Notes: generated by a model not told the origin, from the sequence alone. DNA of 64,000 nt from Odontesthes bonariensis (GCF_027942865.1 NC_134528.1:8365586-8429585), one strand, 5' to 3'; positions 1 to 10,135 are shown, counted from the stretch's first letter. Numbers and translations: made by a program.

Positions 1-85
1 GTGTCGGAAGGGCATTAGCTGGGATGAACCACTGCCAAGTGAATTAGAGCCAAGGTGGGAGAGTTGGCTGAAGGATTTACCGAAC

Positions 86-2209
86 TTGCAAAAAATACAA
101 ATCTCAAGATGCTTCATACCTGAAGGCTTTGGAAAGACTTTGAGAACTGAATTACATCATTTTTCTGACGCCAGTAGCCATGGCTATGGTCAGTGTTCAT
201 ATGTCAGGCTAGTGAATGATGAAAATGTTCATTGTGCCTTCATTATGGGGAAAGCAAGGGTCGCCCCTACCAAAGTTGTCACTATACCTCGACTAGAGTT
301 GACCGCAGCAGTCATTTCTGCAGCAATGAGCAACATGCTGAAGGAAGAACTTGACCTCAAAGTGGACAGAGAATACTTTTGGACTGACTCACAAGTAGTC
401 CTAGGGTATATCAATAATGAGGCTAGAAGGTTTCATGTCTTTGTTGCAAATCGAGTACAGAGAATCCGTGAGACCACAGACCCAAAACAGTGGCACTACA
501 TAAGCACAGAGGAGAACCCTGCTGATCATGCCTCTAGAGGCCTTAAGGTAGAAGAACTGATCAACTCCAACTGGTTTACAGGACCCAGATTTCTCTGGGG
601 AAGAGAGATAGTTGCCAGTCAAGAGAAGCCAGAATTGTTGGTGGGAGACCCTGAGGTCAAAGCTGTCCAAGTCTTGAACACTAATGTTGCAGAAGAATCT
701 GATTTTTTGCAATGTCTGTCAGTTTTCTCAAAATGGCCTCTGGCTGTAAATGTTGTGGCTCGAATCCAAAGATTGGCAAAGAGGGTAAAGACGTCAGCGC
801 CCTTGAGTGTGGAGGAAAGAAGGAAGGCTACAGCGACTCTCATCCAGCTTACACAGCGAGCAGCCTTTAGAGAGGAGATGCGAACGCTCAGCCAGGACTG
901 TGGGAAGGTAGCTTGCAGCAACCAACTGTACCAACTGGACCCATTTCTTCAAGATGGGGTAATGAGGGTGGGAGGAAGACTAAGGAGAGCGATGGCACCA
1001 TTTGAAGTAAGGCACCCAGTAATCCTTCCCAAGGAGAGTAATGTTACGCGGCTTGTTCTTGCACACCACCACGAGAATTTACAGCATCAGGGTAGAGGAC
1101 AGACCCTTAATGAACTTCGAGCCAACGGCTATTGGATTGTTGGTGGTAGTAAGGCAGTAGCTCAGTACATAAGCAAATGTGTCCAATGTAGAAGAGCTCG
1201 TAGGCCGCTAGAGCAGCAACAAATGGCAGACCTCCCTACTGACCGCACAGATCCTTCCCCACCCTTTACCTATTGTGGTATGGACTGCTTTGGTCCTTTT
1301 TATACCAAGCAAGGGCGCAAGGTGCAAAAACGGTATGGCCTTCTCTTTACCTGTCTTTGCTCCAGAGCGATTCATATAGAACTGTTGGAGGATATGACCA
1401 CTGATGCTTTCATTAACGCTTTACGATGTTTTATAGCCATCCGGGGAGCTGTTAGACATCTTAGATCAGACCAAGGAACCAACTTTGTTGGAGCAAAGAG
1501 AGAGCTGGAGAAAGCACTAAAGGAAGTCAGCAAGGAAAGAGTGGCTGCTTACCTGGCAACCAAGCAGTGCGATTTTTGTTTGAATGCACCAAGTGCAAGT
1601 CATGCTGGTGGCAGCTGGGAACGGCAGATCAGGACAGTGAGGAGTGTGATGAGCTCAGTTCTTGCACAATGTGCTGGGCGACTAAATGATGCCTCTCTGC
1701 GAACATTCTTTTACGAAGCAATGTCAATAGTTAACAACCGCCCACTTACAGTGGATGGCCTAAGTGATCCGACTAGCTTAGAGCCACTCACTCCAAACCA
1801 TCTGCTTACCATGAAGTCCTCTATCCCACTTCCCCCACCCGGCAGATTTGATAAGGAAGATCTCTATACAAAAAAGCGATGGAGGCAGGTTCAGTATCTG
1901 TGTGAGCAGTTTTGGTGCAGGTGGAAGAAGGAGTATCTTGCCAGCATCTCTCTAAGGCAACGGTGGCATTATCCTAGGAGGAATGTGCAGGTTGGGGACA
2001 TTGTAATCGTAAAGGAAGATGAAGTCTCTCGCAATGAATGGAAGCTGGCCAGGGTCCTGGGGGTCTGCGAGAGTGATGATGGACTAGTACGTAAAGTTGT
2101 AATACAAATGGGGGAACGAAGGTTGGGGAAAAAAGGTGAACGTGTTACCAAACCCTCCATTATTGAGCGGCCAATACAAAAGTTGGTTGTACTGGTAACC
2201 GAATGCTGA
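86..2209 (+). CDS. pol 3' part of BEL/Pao element (RNase H and integrase)
   Basis: This is a 707-codon open stretch of retroelement pol. An RNase H-like segment lies near the start (DASSHGYGQCSYVRL, then FWTDSQVVLGYI). A zinc-binding H-C type integrase segment follows around residues 325-370 (HHHENLQHQGRGQT, then CVQCRRARRP). The integrase core spans about 390-560 (GMDCFGPF and LRSDQGTNFVGA mark its acidic residues). The C-terminal part carries a BEL-type tail after the GDIVIVKED motif. Pol probably continues left of the first methionine and of the window edge. This is a fossil or resident element, not a host gene. Its reading direction is opposite to the interferon gene it interrupts. Confidence 0.88.
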   Translation: MQKIQISRCFIPEGFGKTLRTELHHFSDASSHGYGQCSYVRLVNDENVHCAFIMGKARVAPTKVVTIPRLELTAAVISAAMSNMLKEELDLKVDREYFWTDSQVVLGYINNEARRFHVFVANRVQRIRETTDPKQWHYISTEENPADHASRGLKVEELINSNWFTGPRFLWGREIVASQEKPELLVGDPEVKAVQVLNTNVAEESDFLQCLSVFSKWPLAVNVVARIQRLAKRVKTSAPLSVEERRKATATLIQLTQRAAFREEMRTLSQDCGKVACSNQLYQLDPFLQDGVMRVGGRLRRAMAPFEVRHPVILPKESNVTRLVLAHHHENLQHQGRGQTLNELRANGYWIVGGSKAVAQYISKCVQCRRARRPLEQQQMADLPTDRTDPSPPFTYCGMDCFGPFYTKQGRKVQKRYGLLFTCLCSRAIHIELLEDMTTDAFINALRCFIAIRGAVRHLRSDQGTNFVGAKRELEKALKEVSKERVAAYLATKQCDFCLNAPSASHAGGSWERQIRTVRSVMSSVLAQCAGRLNDASLRTFFYEAMSIVNNRPLTVDGLSDPTSLEPLTPNHLLTMKSSIPLPPPGRFDKEDLYTKKRWRQVQYLCEQFWCRWKKEYLASISLRQRWHYPRRNVQVGDIVIVKEDEVSRNEWKLARVLGVCESDDGLVRKVVIQMGERRLGKKGERVTKPSIIERPIQKLVVLVTEC

Positions 2210-2338
2210 AATCCAGTGAGGTACTTAATGAAGAATGCAATGATGAATTAAAGATTTTAATTATGTGCTGGGTTTAATGTACTGGGATGCTGGGAAATTA
2301 CCATTCGTTGAATGTATTTTAAGGTAATTTGGTGGGAG

Positions 2339-2871
2339 TGTAGCTGCCACTGATAGGCCTGTGTGGGAACATGTGATTTAGGCTATTTTAATAATAATTA
2401 TAAAGTCAAAAGTTTGCTTGGTTTTTGTTTCCTTTTGGTTATGTTTATTTTGCTGTGTGAATGGATGTGATTATATTTTGTTCTTGGGTTGTTTTCGTTT
2501 ATTTTAATCATTTGTTGTATTCTTGGGCCGTGTGTGTCACGTGACCTTAAGGACATTATATGACCCGGAAGCATTGGGGTCAGGTAGAGGAATTTCAGAA
2601 ATGTTTGGTGTGCACTGCGTTGCAAACGCTCGAGAGAAACCTACCGCTGGTACAAGGCGTACACGGTAATGGCTTGAATTTATATTATATTGTATTTTCT
2701 TTACAGATTCTTTTTTGTATGTCTTTTTGTTTAATGTTAATGCGTGGTATGTGTTTGTTTATTGCTTGTCAGTTTTCACGGTGTTCATGACGAACCAAAG
2801 GAAATAAAGAAAACCAGTCGTGACATCAGTTTGAAGCGTGGACCGGGTTATTGAGACCAGCAGTAGCTACA
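2339..2871 (+). repeat. 3' LTR of the BEL/Pao element
   Basis: The 533 bp block starts TGTAGCTGCC and ends CAGTAGCTACA, so it has the TG...CA ends and a short inverted terminal match expected of an LTR. A purine-rich tract (ggtgggag) abuts its left edge, as expected for plus-strand priming. An AATAAA lies near 2802-2807. The partner LTR is outside the window. Confidence 0.8.
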
Positions 2872-2930
2872 CGCGTTTTCAAATATTATTGATATTTTTG
2901 AGCATTTCAGGCTAAATGTGGATGACTCAC

Positions 2931-3219
2931 TGATGCTCTGGAGGCCTGGCTGTACAGGTGATGAGGGAAGGCCACCTCAGTGTGCTCACCGGGGTAATGG
3001 TTCGCCTGCATCCCAAACACACACATATCATTAAGTAAACAGACAGCCAACTGATCAAACATTGAATCTGCTAATCAGCGCACTTACCATCATATCTATA
3101 AGAATCAGCGAGTTTTCACTGAACTGTCTGAACTTATGATCCATCCACCTGCAGCTCAGAGAGGAGCCTGAGCTGTACAGACCGAGGAACAGGCAAGCGA
3201 AGAAGATCCTGCTGAGCAT
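2931..3219 (-). CDS. type I interferon, copy 1 (exons 1-2 only; interrupted by a retroelement)
   Basis: This is the first of four type I IFN copies. Exon 1 is 3088-3219, 44 codons beginning MLSRIFFACLFLGLYSSG, a hydrophobic signal peptide followed by the mature start CRWMDHKFRQFSENS. It ends at a GTAAGTG donor in phase 0. Exon 2 is 2931-3005, 25 codons ending LYSQASRAS at a GTGAGT donor. Exon 2 is more diverged from copies 2 and 3 and lacks their N-glycosylation cluster. About 60 bp into intron 2 the sequence turns into the LTR of the BEL/Pao element. Exons 3-5 are not in the window: they may lie left of the element or be lost, so I cannot say whether the gene is alive. The start is chosen by match to copies 2 and 3. 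Confidence 0.8.
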
Positions 3220-3306
3220 CTTTGGAAAGTGGAGCACCGGCCGTTGTTGTATGAGGTGAAGTTGGATGTGTCCAGTTGTTCTGTTGGAGCAGACCTGCAG
3301 CGGCTC

Positions 3307-3337
3307 TTTTAAAGCAGAAGGCGCTCTTTTCATTTTC
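3307..3337 (-). promoter_or_regulatory. proximal promoter of IFN copy 1 (TATA-like and ISRE core)
   Basis: Read on the minus strand, GAAAATGAAA (3328-3337) fits the IRF/ISRE core GAAANNGAAA. It lies about 15 bp upstream of a TTTAAAA TATA-like box (3307-3313), which is about 90 bp upstream of the start codon. The same arrangement is found before copies 2 and 3. IRF binding is inferred from the family's known virus-induced regulation. Confidence 0.6.
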
Positions 3338-3860
3338 CTCTTCCACCATGGTGGTGAAAACGGAACGTCACCTGCGGGTTTCACCTCAACAGACCGCACA
3401 GGTGAAAAAGTCACATAGACCATTTCGAATTTTAATTAAAAGGAAAAACAAACACGTCATTATAAGATATTGATGCATAAAATAAAACATAGGCAGACAA
3501 CAGCACAGAGGGTTATTGGAGGGGATTCCTCAGAGTTTACTTGGAAGAATGTATTCTTCGGTATTGGAAACAAAGGTGTTCTCTGTTGCGGCAGTCAGAA
3601 GAAGGTTGTAGAAAACTGTTAATCAATTTCACTAATTATTAAACAATACGTTTAAAATGAAAATTATTTCATTTAAATGGAACAAAACGTGTGTACACTG
3701 ATATTTTACAAGCAGCCTTTTAACCCTCCGGCCTTGTTAAATGACAAAAGTATTTTTTTAAACATCTCATTTTTAATATTAGGCCTAAATCAAATCGCAA
3801 TATTCTGCGTAAATTCATAAAAATCCTTTAAATGAACTTTGTCCTTTGGGTGCTATAAAT

Positions 3861-3990
3861 GGGAAGTTCCTGCAAAGAGAAAATGAAAGTATCTGCGGCC
3901 TGCCGTCAGAGACATTTCGATGTTTTACCTGAAGCGCGCGGCCTGCGCGTGAGAACCAGGTAGCCTCCGTGTCTTTGCTTTGGATCTCAT
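3861..3990 (+). promoter_or_regulatory. distal IFN upstream block, copy 1 (kB-like site plus ISRE)
   Basis: GGGAAGTTCC (3861-3870) fits the NF-kB consensus GGGRNNYYCC. Eight bases later GAAAATGAAA (3879-3888) fits the IRF core. The next 100 bp (CATTTC, then TGTTTTACCTG, then GCGTGAGAAcc) aligns by eye with 8050-8110 upstream of copy 2. The block is about 0.66 kb upstream of the copy 1 start codon. Function is inferred. Confidence 0.5.
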
Positions 3991-5194
3991 TCTTTACATC
4001 GTATTTCACTGGTATTGGCAGTCTGTTTTCAACTTGTGATGGGTAGCATTAGCTTATTTGTGTTATATCTCTGAATAACAGTTTCGATGACAGTCGATAA
4101 AACCGTAGTTTACCGAGTGAGCATTTCCCCCTGTGCATTAAAAATGGTACAGATGATAATTCTTTCATCAAGCTTTATTGCATTTTAGCCTAATTTATTG
4201 TTTTCTTACGATATAAGCCATACGGGCTCATATACAGCGTGACTGTTGTGAGTTCATCTCTAATTGTTTAGGCATTTTTTTAATCTATTCATCCTGTTCG
4301 GGGTCCTGTTGCGTGGAGTCATCTCTTTAAAGATTTGTTATATTAATAAAGGAAGGTGGTGTGGGCTTTTTTAACATAAATGTCCCAGACTGCAAAGATA
4401 CCTGTCCCACGCAATCCAATCACGACACGTTTTCTTTTCCTTTAGCAATAAGAATACAGAAAAGGTGAAGCATATGTCTCCTCTGGGCACGACTCCTTCT
4501 TTTTGTGTAGATAGAAAACATCTCAGGGACTTCAGAAAGATTTAATGTGTTGGATGGATAAAAGAAAGAAGTCTCCCTATCTACGTTGCTTCTCTTGTTA
4601 TTGTTCTTTTTTAAAGTTTAAGGCCCGAGAAGTTGATGCTGGCCTATATTTCAAAAGAAAAACGCAAACATACGCAAAACATATTTAATAAACATCTTTA
4701 TATTTTGAACTGTAATTAGTTTAAACAAGTGTAGCTTCTAAGGTTTAATGATACAATGGAACTTCTTTGAGGGGTCAACTTTCATCTTTTGGGGTGAAAG
4801 AAAGACAGATGGAGTGCCACAAAACATCCATAATGTGAGAAAAAGACAAAAAATCTGCAATGTTACAGAGTATTTCCTCATTAGTATTTATTTTTACATT
4901 TTTTTAAACCGCAAAATTACATTTCTAAGGTATCACAGCATGAAAAATTACCTGTAACTGTGAATAAACATAGATTTTGAGTATAGAAGTATCGCAACAC
5001 TGTTAAATTTAAGTGTAAAGTGTTCATTTGGGATGCAGGTTTGGGTCAGGTTTGAACTTTGTGGGGACTTTCAACATTTGAAAGGACAAGAACAGAGTTT
5101 AATTGAATAATCAATTCACAGAAGGAGGCTCCTGTGAGAATCAATGACAGTGAGTCAGTGTGTTACCAGGCCTGGCTAACTCTCTGAATACCTG

Positions 5195-5312
5195 AAGAAG
5201 TCTTTCAGTTGAGAGATGAACGGTCTTCAAGACACTAAAAGAAGTCCAGTTGCCCTCATTCAATCTCTTAGGATTACAATGACATGGGTGGCTGAGAATC
5301 TGCATCAACAAA
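5195..5312 (+). repeat. dispersed fish repeat fragment
   Basis: The words ctgaagaagtctttcag, gagagatgaacggtcttcaag and ttaggattacaatgacatgg match a short motif set that recurs at 55291-55518 in this window and that I remember as common in teleost genomes. I cannot assign the class. Confidence 0.45.
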
Positions 5313-6247
5313 GACTGCATAAAGAAATGATCGCAGTGTCACTGCGGATTGAGAGCTAATGTTTGTTTCTGTAAAATGTATTTCTATTGAAGTAGCGCTC
5401 ATTCGCCATCAATGGCATGTTAAAAGGAAGTGACATGATTATTACACAATGTTCACCTAATATAACTGCGTTTTACATAATAACACCAGTAAATAGTAAA
5501 TATGATAAAGAAATTGTAAGCTTGATTTGATATATTGCAGCTTTTTATATAAGTAAGATCCTTATAATAACATGCTTCACTGAACATTAGAGAGACACAA
5601 AATACACACAGTCTCGTGTAAAATGAAAGCTAAACCTACATTTTCTTTCTATGAAAAATTTCTGTAACTTTGTGCTGTAAATGTAACCTTTTTTGCCCTT
5701 CTTTTAAAGTGCAGATTAAAGGTTTAAGAGACAGGATTTGAGCATCTCTATGAGTCGGAAAAGTCAGACCAAGCTCTGCGGGTGAAGTGACTCTAATAGT
5801 GTTTTGTTGAAAACAGAATTAAAGTGTGAATCCATCTAAATCTGTTCTCTCTGTGGTGTTGAACTGCCGTGAGCCCGAAACAAAGACAATGGGACGGAGG
5901 TAGTAAAACTGAATAAACTGAGGGCAAAACAATATCAGAGGCAGCAAAGATGAGCGATGTCTGCACATCTTTTGATGCCTGACGAGATCATAAATAGATA
6001 ACAGTTAAATTATTTGCTTTTAAACTGAAATATACTGTAACAAATTGATGTTTTTAATTCTGATCCTGCAGATTGGTGTGTGCACTTCACTGTTGGTGAT
6101 ATTTTCAGTAAACCAATGAGAAATAATTGAATAGAAATCTGTTCTGCGTGTGTTTGACTTGATCATTACAAAATGTTAATTCCACCCTTCAGTTCAAAAG
6201 GAATAAAAACAAAAACCACATTTCTGATGGCTGTAAGAGGTGTCATT

Positions 6248-6253
6248 TTTATT
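6248..6253 (-). terminator. polyadenylation signal of IFN copy 2
   Basis: TTTATT on plus is AATAAA on minus, about 190 bp past the stop codon. The equivalent signal of copy 3 is at 10177-10182. The UTR between is rich in ATTTA words (for example around 6300-6370, read on minus), as is usual for unstable cytokine mRNAs. Confidence 0.65.
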
Positions 6254-6443
6254 GGCTGATACAGCGGAGACAGAGGAAAAATATTCCGGTTTTCTTCATA
6301 CAAATTTAGAAAATAAATAAATAAAACAGACAAATAAATAGTCACTCAATAAATAAATAGATAAAAAATACTGTATATAAATTAGCAGAGCCGTCTAAAA
6401 GACTAACTCATCCTTCATGTGACGGACAGATAACAGACAGAGT

Positions 6444-7445
6444 TTAGTTGGCAGTCAGTAAAGATGCAACCAGCTGGTCTATTTCCATCAGATGGGCTGT
6501 GATTTCCTCTCTGATCAGCTCCCAGGCTTCAGCACTGTGACCCTGCAGACACAACAATGTTCAATCATTATTATCACAATATGCTCTTAACCTAAAACAC
6601 CACATCTATAACAGGAGAATTAGTTAAACTAATGGAGACTTACCATTTTCTTCAGGATGTGGTTTGACAGTCTCTTGAAATGCATGTGCAGCTTTGTGTT
6701 CTTCTTCTTGTGGCCGTGGCTCCCAATCTGAATCAATTACAAGATTGGAAGGCATTTAAAAACAATCATTTCTCATGTAATCTGTTTACATTTGCCAGGA
6801 GTTATGTTATATTGAATGTGATCGACCTCTCAGCTCAGAGGAGTGACTGAAAGTGAACTTACACAGGAGAGAAGTTCATCCGCCTGTTTGTTCACAACAT
6901 TGAGAAAGTTCTCCACTGTGCTCTCCTCCCACGAGGAAGAGCTGTAATCCTCATCAAACAGGGCACACACCTCCTTCAGAGCCTGAACTGCCAAAGCAAC
7001 TTTATCCTCAGCCTGCAAGAAGAAGAAGAAGAGCAGTAACAGATTAGTACAGGAATATGTTCATACTGCTTTGTCATGATTTCTTATGTTTTGCATTTCA
7101 CAGGAAACAGCAGGTGAGGATGACTCACGGATGCTTTGGAGGCCTGGCTGTAGAGATGAAGAGGGAAGGCCACGGTGTTCTCCTCCTCAGCATCCCCAGT
7201 GCTGTTAGTGGAATTATTAACCTGCACACACGCACATCATGTGATTAAGTTAACTAACACAAACAGAAAAAATGGATGAAATAGTCATTGAAACAGCAGA
7301 TCGGGACACTTACCATCATTTCCATTAGATCCAACGACTGTTCACTGAACTGTCTGAACTTATGATCAATCCATCTGCAGCTCAGAGAGGAGCCTGAGCT
7401 GTACAGACCGAGGAACAGGCAAGCGAAGAAGATCCTGCTGAGCAT
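6444..7445 (-). CDS. ifnd: type I interferon, copy 2 (complete, 5 exons, 185 aa)
   Basis: This is a secreted antiviral cytokine gene. Coding exons on minus are 7314-7445, 7129-7221, 6863-7012, 6644-6727 and 6444-6542, all in phase 0 with GT/AG borders, giving 44+31+50+28+32 residues. The five-exon, phase-0 layout is that of fish type I IFN. Residues 1-22 form a signal peptide and the mature chain starts CRWIDHKFRQFSEQS. Exon 2 has overlapping N-glycosylation sites (NNSTNST). Exon 4 is lysine and histidine rich (GHKKKNTKLHMHFKRLSNH). Exon 5 reads SAEAWELIREEI, where two-disulphide fish IFNs have Cys-Ala-Trp-Glu, so this looks like the group I (two-cysteine) type. Subgroup d is from memory and tentative. 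It differs from copy 3 only at residue 35 (Glu here, Asp there). The ATG at 7445 is preferred to an in-frame TTG two codons upstream. Confidence 0.93.
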
Positions 7446-7530
7446 TTTCAAATTCCTTCAAATCGTCTTAGTAGGAAGTCAGCTCGGATGGTGTTGTGTT
7501 GGAGCAGACCTGCAGAGGCTCTTTTAAAGC

Positions 7531-7552
7531 AGAGCGCACATATTTCATTTTC
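7531..7552 (-). promoter_or_regulatory. proximal promoter of IFN copy 2 (TATA-like and ISRE core)
   Basis: On minus, GAAAATGAAA (7543-7552) is followed by a TTTAAAA box near 7522-7528. The block mirrors the copy 3 promoter because it lies within the inverted repeat arm. Confidence 0.6.
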
Positions 7553-7693
7553 CCTAACCGAACGTCAATGCGGCTCACCGCGCTCAGGTGAAAAGCCACA
7601 CGTGGCAAGGGGTACTTCTCCACCTGTTTCATTGAGCTGCTGCAGAGTAAATATACCTGTATATATGTTCTTAATGTAAAACACAATATAATA

Positions 7694-7732
<39 letters not shown>

Positions 7733-7970
7733 TTAACCCCTGCATAAAACTGATGTCTGTTATTTTTCATAAGGAATGAAGATGTGTGTCTGTTAGAGGC
7801 TTTCATGTTCCTCTAGTTTATCTCAACGCTGCACGTGATGAATTAATTCAAACTAAAACTATCACGAAACAGTTTGAATTGCATCATTCCCTCTTTTGTG
7901 AATGAACAAGATTCTTTCATCATGAACTACAGGTGTGAGAGCACCGAAGTGTCCAATAGGAGCCGCGCAG

Positions 7971-8110
7971 GGGAAAGTTTCCGCAAAGTGAAAACGAAAC
8001 TCAGAGACTGTGTCCCGCTGCCAGACTCTCATTCGTAAGAATCCATCGGTGACATTTCACATTGTTTTAACCTGGAACATGCAGCTTTAGCGTGAGAAAC
8101 GGGCATCCTG
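7971..8110 (+). promoter_or_regulatory. distal IFN upstream block, copy 2 (kB-like site plus strong ISRE)
   Basis: GGGAAAGTTTCC (7971-7982) is a kB-like half-palindrome. It is followed within 10 bp by GAAAACGAAACT (7990-8001), a full match to the ISRE core GAAANNGAAACT. The following 100 bp is homologous to the block upstream of copy 1. It lies 0.55 kb from the copy 2 start and 0.86 kb from the copy 3 start. The close pairing of kB and IRF sites recalls the interferon-beta enhanceosome of mammals (analogy, not proof). Confidence 0.6.
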
Positions 8111-8161
8111 AAGAAAATAACATTTCACCTCACCTTTCAATGAGCAGATTAGAACACATAA

Positions 8162-8345
8162 TGCTTTGCAAAAATCTCGATCCACCCCTCTTTTATTTAT
8201 ATTTTACTTCCAAGCATCCAGACTTTCTTGTCATCTTTTTAAATGTTCTTGAACAATAGCTCTCCGTAGGTCTGTAGGTCTTTCGTGTATTTATTTGGAC
8301 ACTGGCTGCTTTTTTTCACCCATTCTTTGTCCAGTCCATGGACTT
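8162..8345 (+). mobile_element. Tc1-type MITE relic
   Basis: The segment aaaaatctcgatccacccctc, followed by ttccaagcatccagactttcttgtcatc and ttggacactggctgct, aligns by eye with the intact-ended MITE at 63092-63288 and with the ends of the Tc1-like element at 48735-49847. One terminus is not clear. Confidence 0.6.
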
Positions 8346-8753
8346 GACTATTTTACGCTGACCTATAAATCATTCGAGCTTAAGAAAAGCACTTCAAAGG
8401 ATGAACTTTTTTTTTTGTCCACAAATAACATAAAACTTAGCAAAGAACTACGTTTTCCTGGTAATATGTAAAGAATTGAGATTAAACACTCATCACGCAG
8501 TATATGATTTTGTTTTGTGCAACAAATGTTTATGAGTTTATGGTATGTGTTTATTGTTTTATAGTATTTCATTCGGGTTTTTTCTTCTTATCAGGACTAC
8601 TTTTGTAAACGTCACAAATTCGTGTTGTAATCTTGTACATATACATGCATTTACCCTCTTTCATGAATGGTCTTTTATTAGTTTACGCATTGTTTGAATC
8701 CGAAATATGGCTTTTCACCTGAGCGCGGTGAGCCGCATTGACGTTCGGTTAGG

Positions 8754-8784
8754 GAAAATGAAATATGTGCGCTCTGCTTTAAAA
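8754..8784 (+). promoter_or_regulatory. proximal promoter of IFN copy 3 (ISRE core and TATA-like box)
   Basis: GAAAATGAAA (8754-8763) matches the IRF/ISRE core and TTTAAAA (8778-8784) is a TATA-like box, about 77 bp before the start codon at 8861. The arm of homology to copy 2 starts only about 45 bp upstream of the ISRE, so the duplicated promoter is minimal. Confidence 0.6.
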
Positions 8785-8860
8785 GAGCCTCTGCAGGTCT
8801 GCTCCAACACAACACCATCCGAGCTGACTTCCTACTAAGACGATTTGAAGGAATTTGAAA

Positions 8861-9867
8861 ATGCTCAGCAGGATCTTCTTCGCTTGCCTGTTCCTCGGTC
8901 TGTACAGCTCAGGCTCCTCTCTGAGCTGCAGATGGATTGATCATAAGTTCAGACAGTTCAGTGATCAGTCGTTGGATCTAATGGAAATGATGGTAAGTGT
9001 CCCGATCTGCTGTTTCAATGACTATTTCATCCTTTTTTTCTGTTTGTGTTAGTTAACTTCATCACATGATGTGTGTGTGTGCAGGTTAATAATTCCACTA
9101 ACAGCACTGGGGATGCTGAGGAGGAGAACACCGTGGCCTTCCCTCTTCATCTCTACAGCCAGGCCTCCAAAGCATCCGTGAGTCATCCTCACCTGCTGTT
9201 TCCTGTGACTGCAAATGCAAAACATAAGAAATCATGACAAAGCAGTATGAACATATTCCTGTACTAATCTGTTACTGCTCTTCTTCTTCTTTTTGCAGGC
9301 TGAGGATAAAGTTGCTTTGGCAGTTCAGGCTCTGAAGGAGGTGTGTGCCCTGTTTGATGAGGATTACAGCTCTTCCTCGTGGGAGGAGAGCACAGTGGAG
9401 AACTTTCTCAATGTTGTGAACAAACAGGCGGATGAACTTCTCTCCTGTGTAAGTTCACTTTCAGTCACTCCTCTGAGCTGAGAGGTCGATCACATTCAAT
9501 ATAACATAACTCCTGGCAAATGTAAACAGATTACATGAGAAATGATTGTTTTTAAATGACTTCCAATCTTGTAATTGATTCAGATTGGGAGCCACGGCCA
9601 CAAGAAGAAGAACACAAAGCTGCACATGCACTTCAAGAGACTGTCAAACCACATCCTGAAGAAAATGGTAAGTCTCCATTAGTTTAACTAATTCTCCTGT
9701 TATAGATGTGGTGTTTTAGGTTAAGAGCATATTGTGATAATAATGATTGAACATTGTTGTGTCTGCAGGGTCACAGTGCTGAAGCCTGGGAGCTGATCAG
9801 AGAGGAAATCACAGCCCATCTGATGGAAATAGACCAGCTGGTTGCATCTTTACTGACTGCCAACTAA
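8861..9867 (+). CDS. ifnd: type I interferon, copy 3 (complete, 5 exons, 185 aa)
   Basis: This is a secreted antiviral cytokine gene. Coding exons are 8861-8992, 9085-9177, 9299-9448, 9584-9667 and 9769-9867, all phase 0, with donors GTAAGT, GTGAGT, GTAAGT, GTAAGT and CAG acceptors. The product is 185 aa: signal peptide 1-22, mature chain from Cys23, NNSTNST glycosylation cluster at residues 45-51, helical region AEDKVALAVQALKEVCALFD, Lys/His-rich exon 4, and final helix with SAEAWELIREEI. Mature cysteines are at 23, 91 and 125. None sits before AWE, which argues for group I (two-cysteine) fish IFN. Subgroup d is a tentative call from memory. It is almost the same as copy 2 (one residue differs). 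It has its own duplicated proximal promoter but not a duplicated distal block. An in-frame TTG two codons before the ATG is ignored. Confidence 0.93.
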
Positions 9868-9911
9868 ACTCTGTCTGTTATCTGTCCGTCACATGAAGGA
9901 TGAGTTAGTTC

Positions 9912-10135
9912 ATGCACCTGCATATTTATTTATCTATATATTTATTTGCTTCTGTATTTATCTATTTATTTATTTGTTTCTTTTTTTATCTATCTCTTTC
10001 AGTTATCTGTCCGTCACATGAAGTTAGTCTTTTAGACGGCTCTGCTAATTTATATACAGTATTTTTTATCTATTTATTTATTGAGTGACTATTTATTTGT
10101 CTGTTTTATTTATTTATTTTCTAAATTTGTATGAA
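9912..10135 (+). promoter_or_regulatory. AU-rich elements in the 3' UTR of IFN copy 3
   Basis: Many ATTTA pentamers and overlapping TTATTTAT words lie between the stop codon and the polyadenylation signal. Such elements mark cytokine mRNAs for rapid decay. The stretch is longer than in copy 2. Confidence 0.55.

Larger units (their letters stand above)
1..2871 (+). mobile_element. BEL/Pao LTR retrotransposon, 3' half (runs off the left edge)
   Basis: The visible part is the 3' end of a BEL/Pao-family LTR retrotransposon. A long pol reading frame covers 86-2209 and is followed by a short untranslated stretch and the 3' LTR. The order RNase H, zinc-binding integrase domain, integrase core, C-terminal integrase tail is that of BEL/Pao pol. 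The visible coding part looks whole, with no breaks that I can see, which suggests a fairly young copy. The 5' LTR, gag and the first part of pol lie outside the window, so LTR divergence cannot be used for dating. The element ends about 60 bp from exon 2 of a minus-strand interferon gene and so appears to have inserted in that gene's intron 2. Confidence 0.9.
3420..6043. other. intergenic between IFN copies 1 and 2, no gene seen
   Basis: This is AT-rich DNA with no exon that I could place. It holds the distal block at 3861-3990 and a short dispersed repeat at about 5195-5312. The remaining short open stretches lack family signatures or splice context. Confidence 0.6.
6044..7598 (-). repeat. 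left arm of the interferon inverted repeat
   Basis: This arm is the reverse complement of 8708-10393. It holds a complete IFN gene, about 150 bp of promoter and the 3' untranslated region. Homology stops sharply at aaaagcca (7598) on the inner side and at attgatgtttttaattctg (about 6044) on the outer side. Aligned parts read nearly identical. This arm is about 130 bp shorter, mainly because it lacks an AT-rich segment of the 3' UTR. Confidence 0.9.
7599..8707. other. spacer between the head-to-head interferon genes
   Basis: This is a 1.1 kb single-copy spacer between the two arms. It holds a CA microsatellite (about 7695-7726), the distal kB/ISRE block (7971-8110) and a MITE relic (about 8162-8345). 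No gene was seen. Because both IFN genes point away from it, it may act as a shared control region (inference). Confidence 0.65.
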
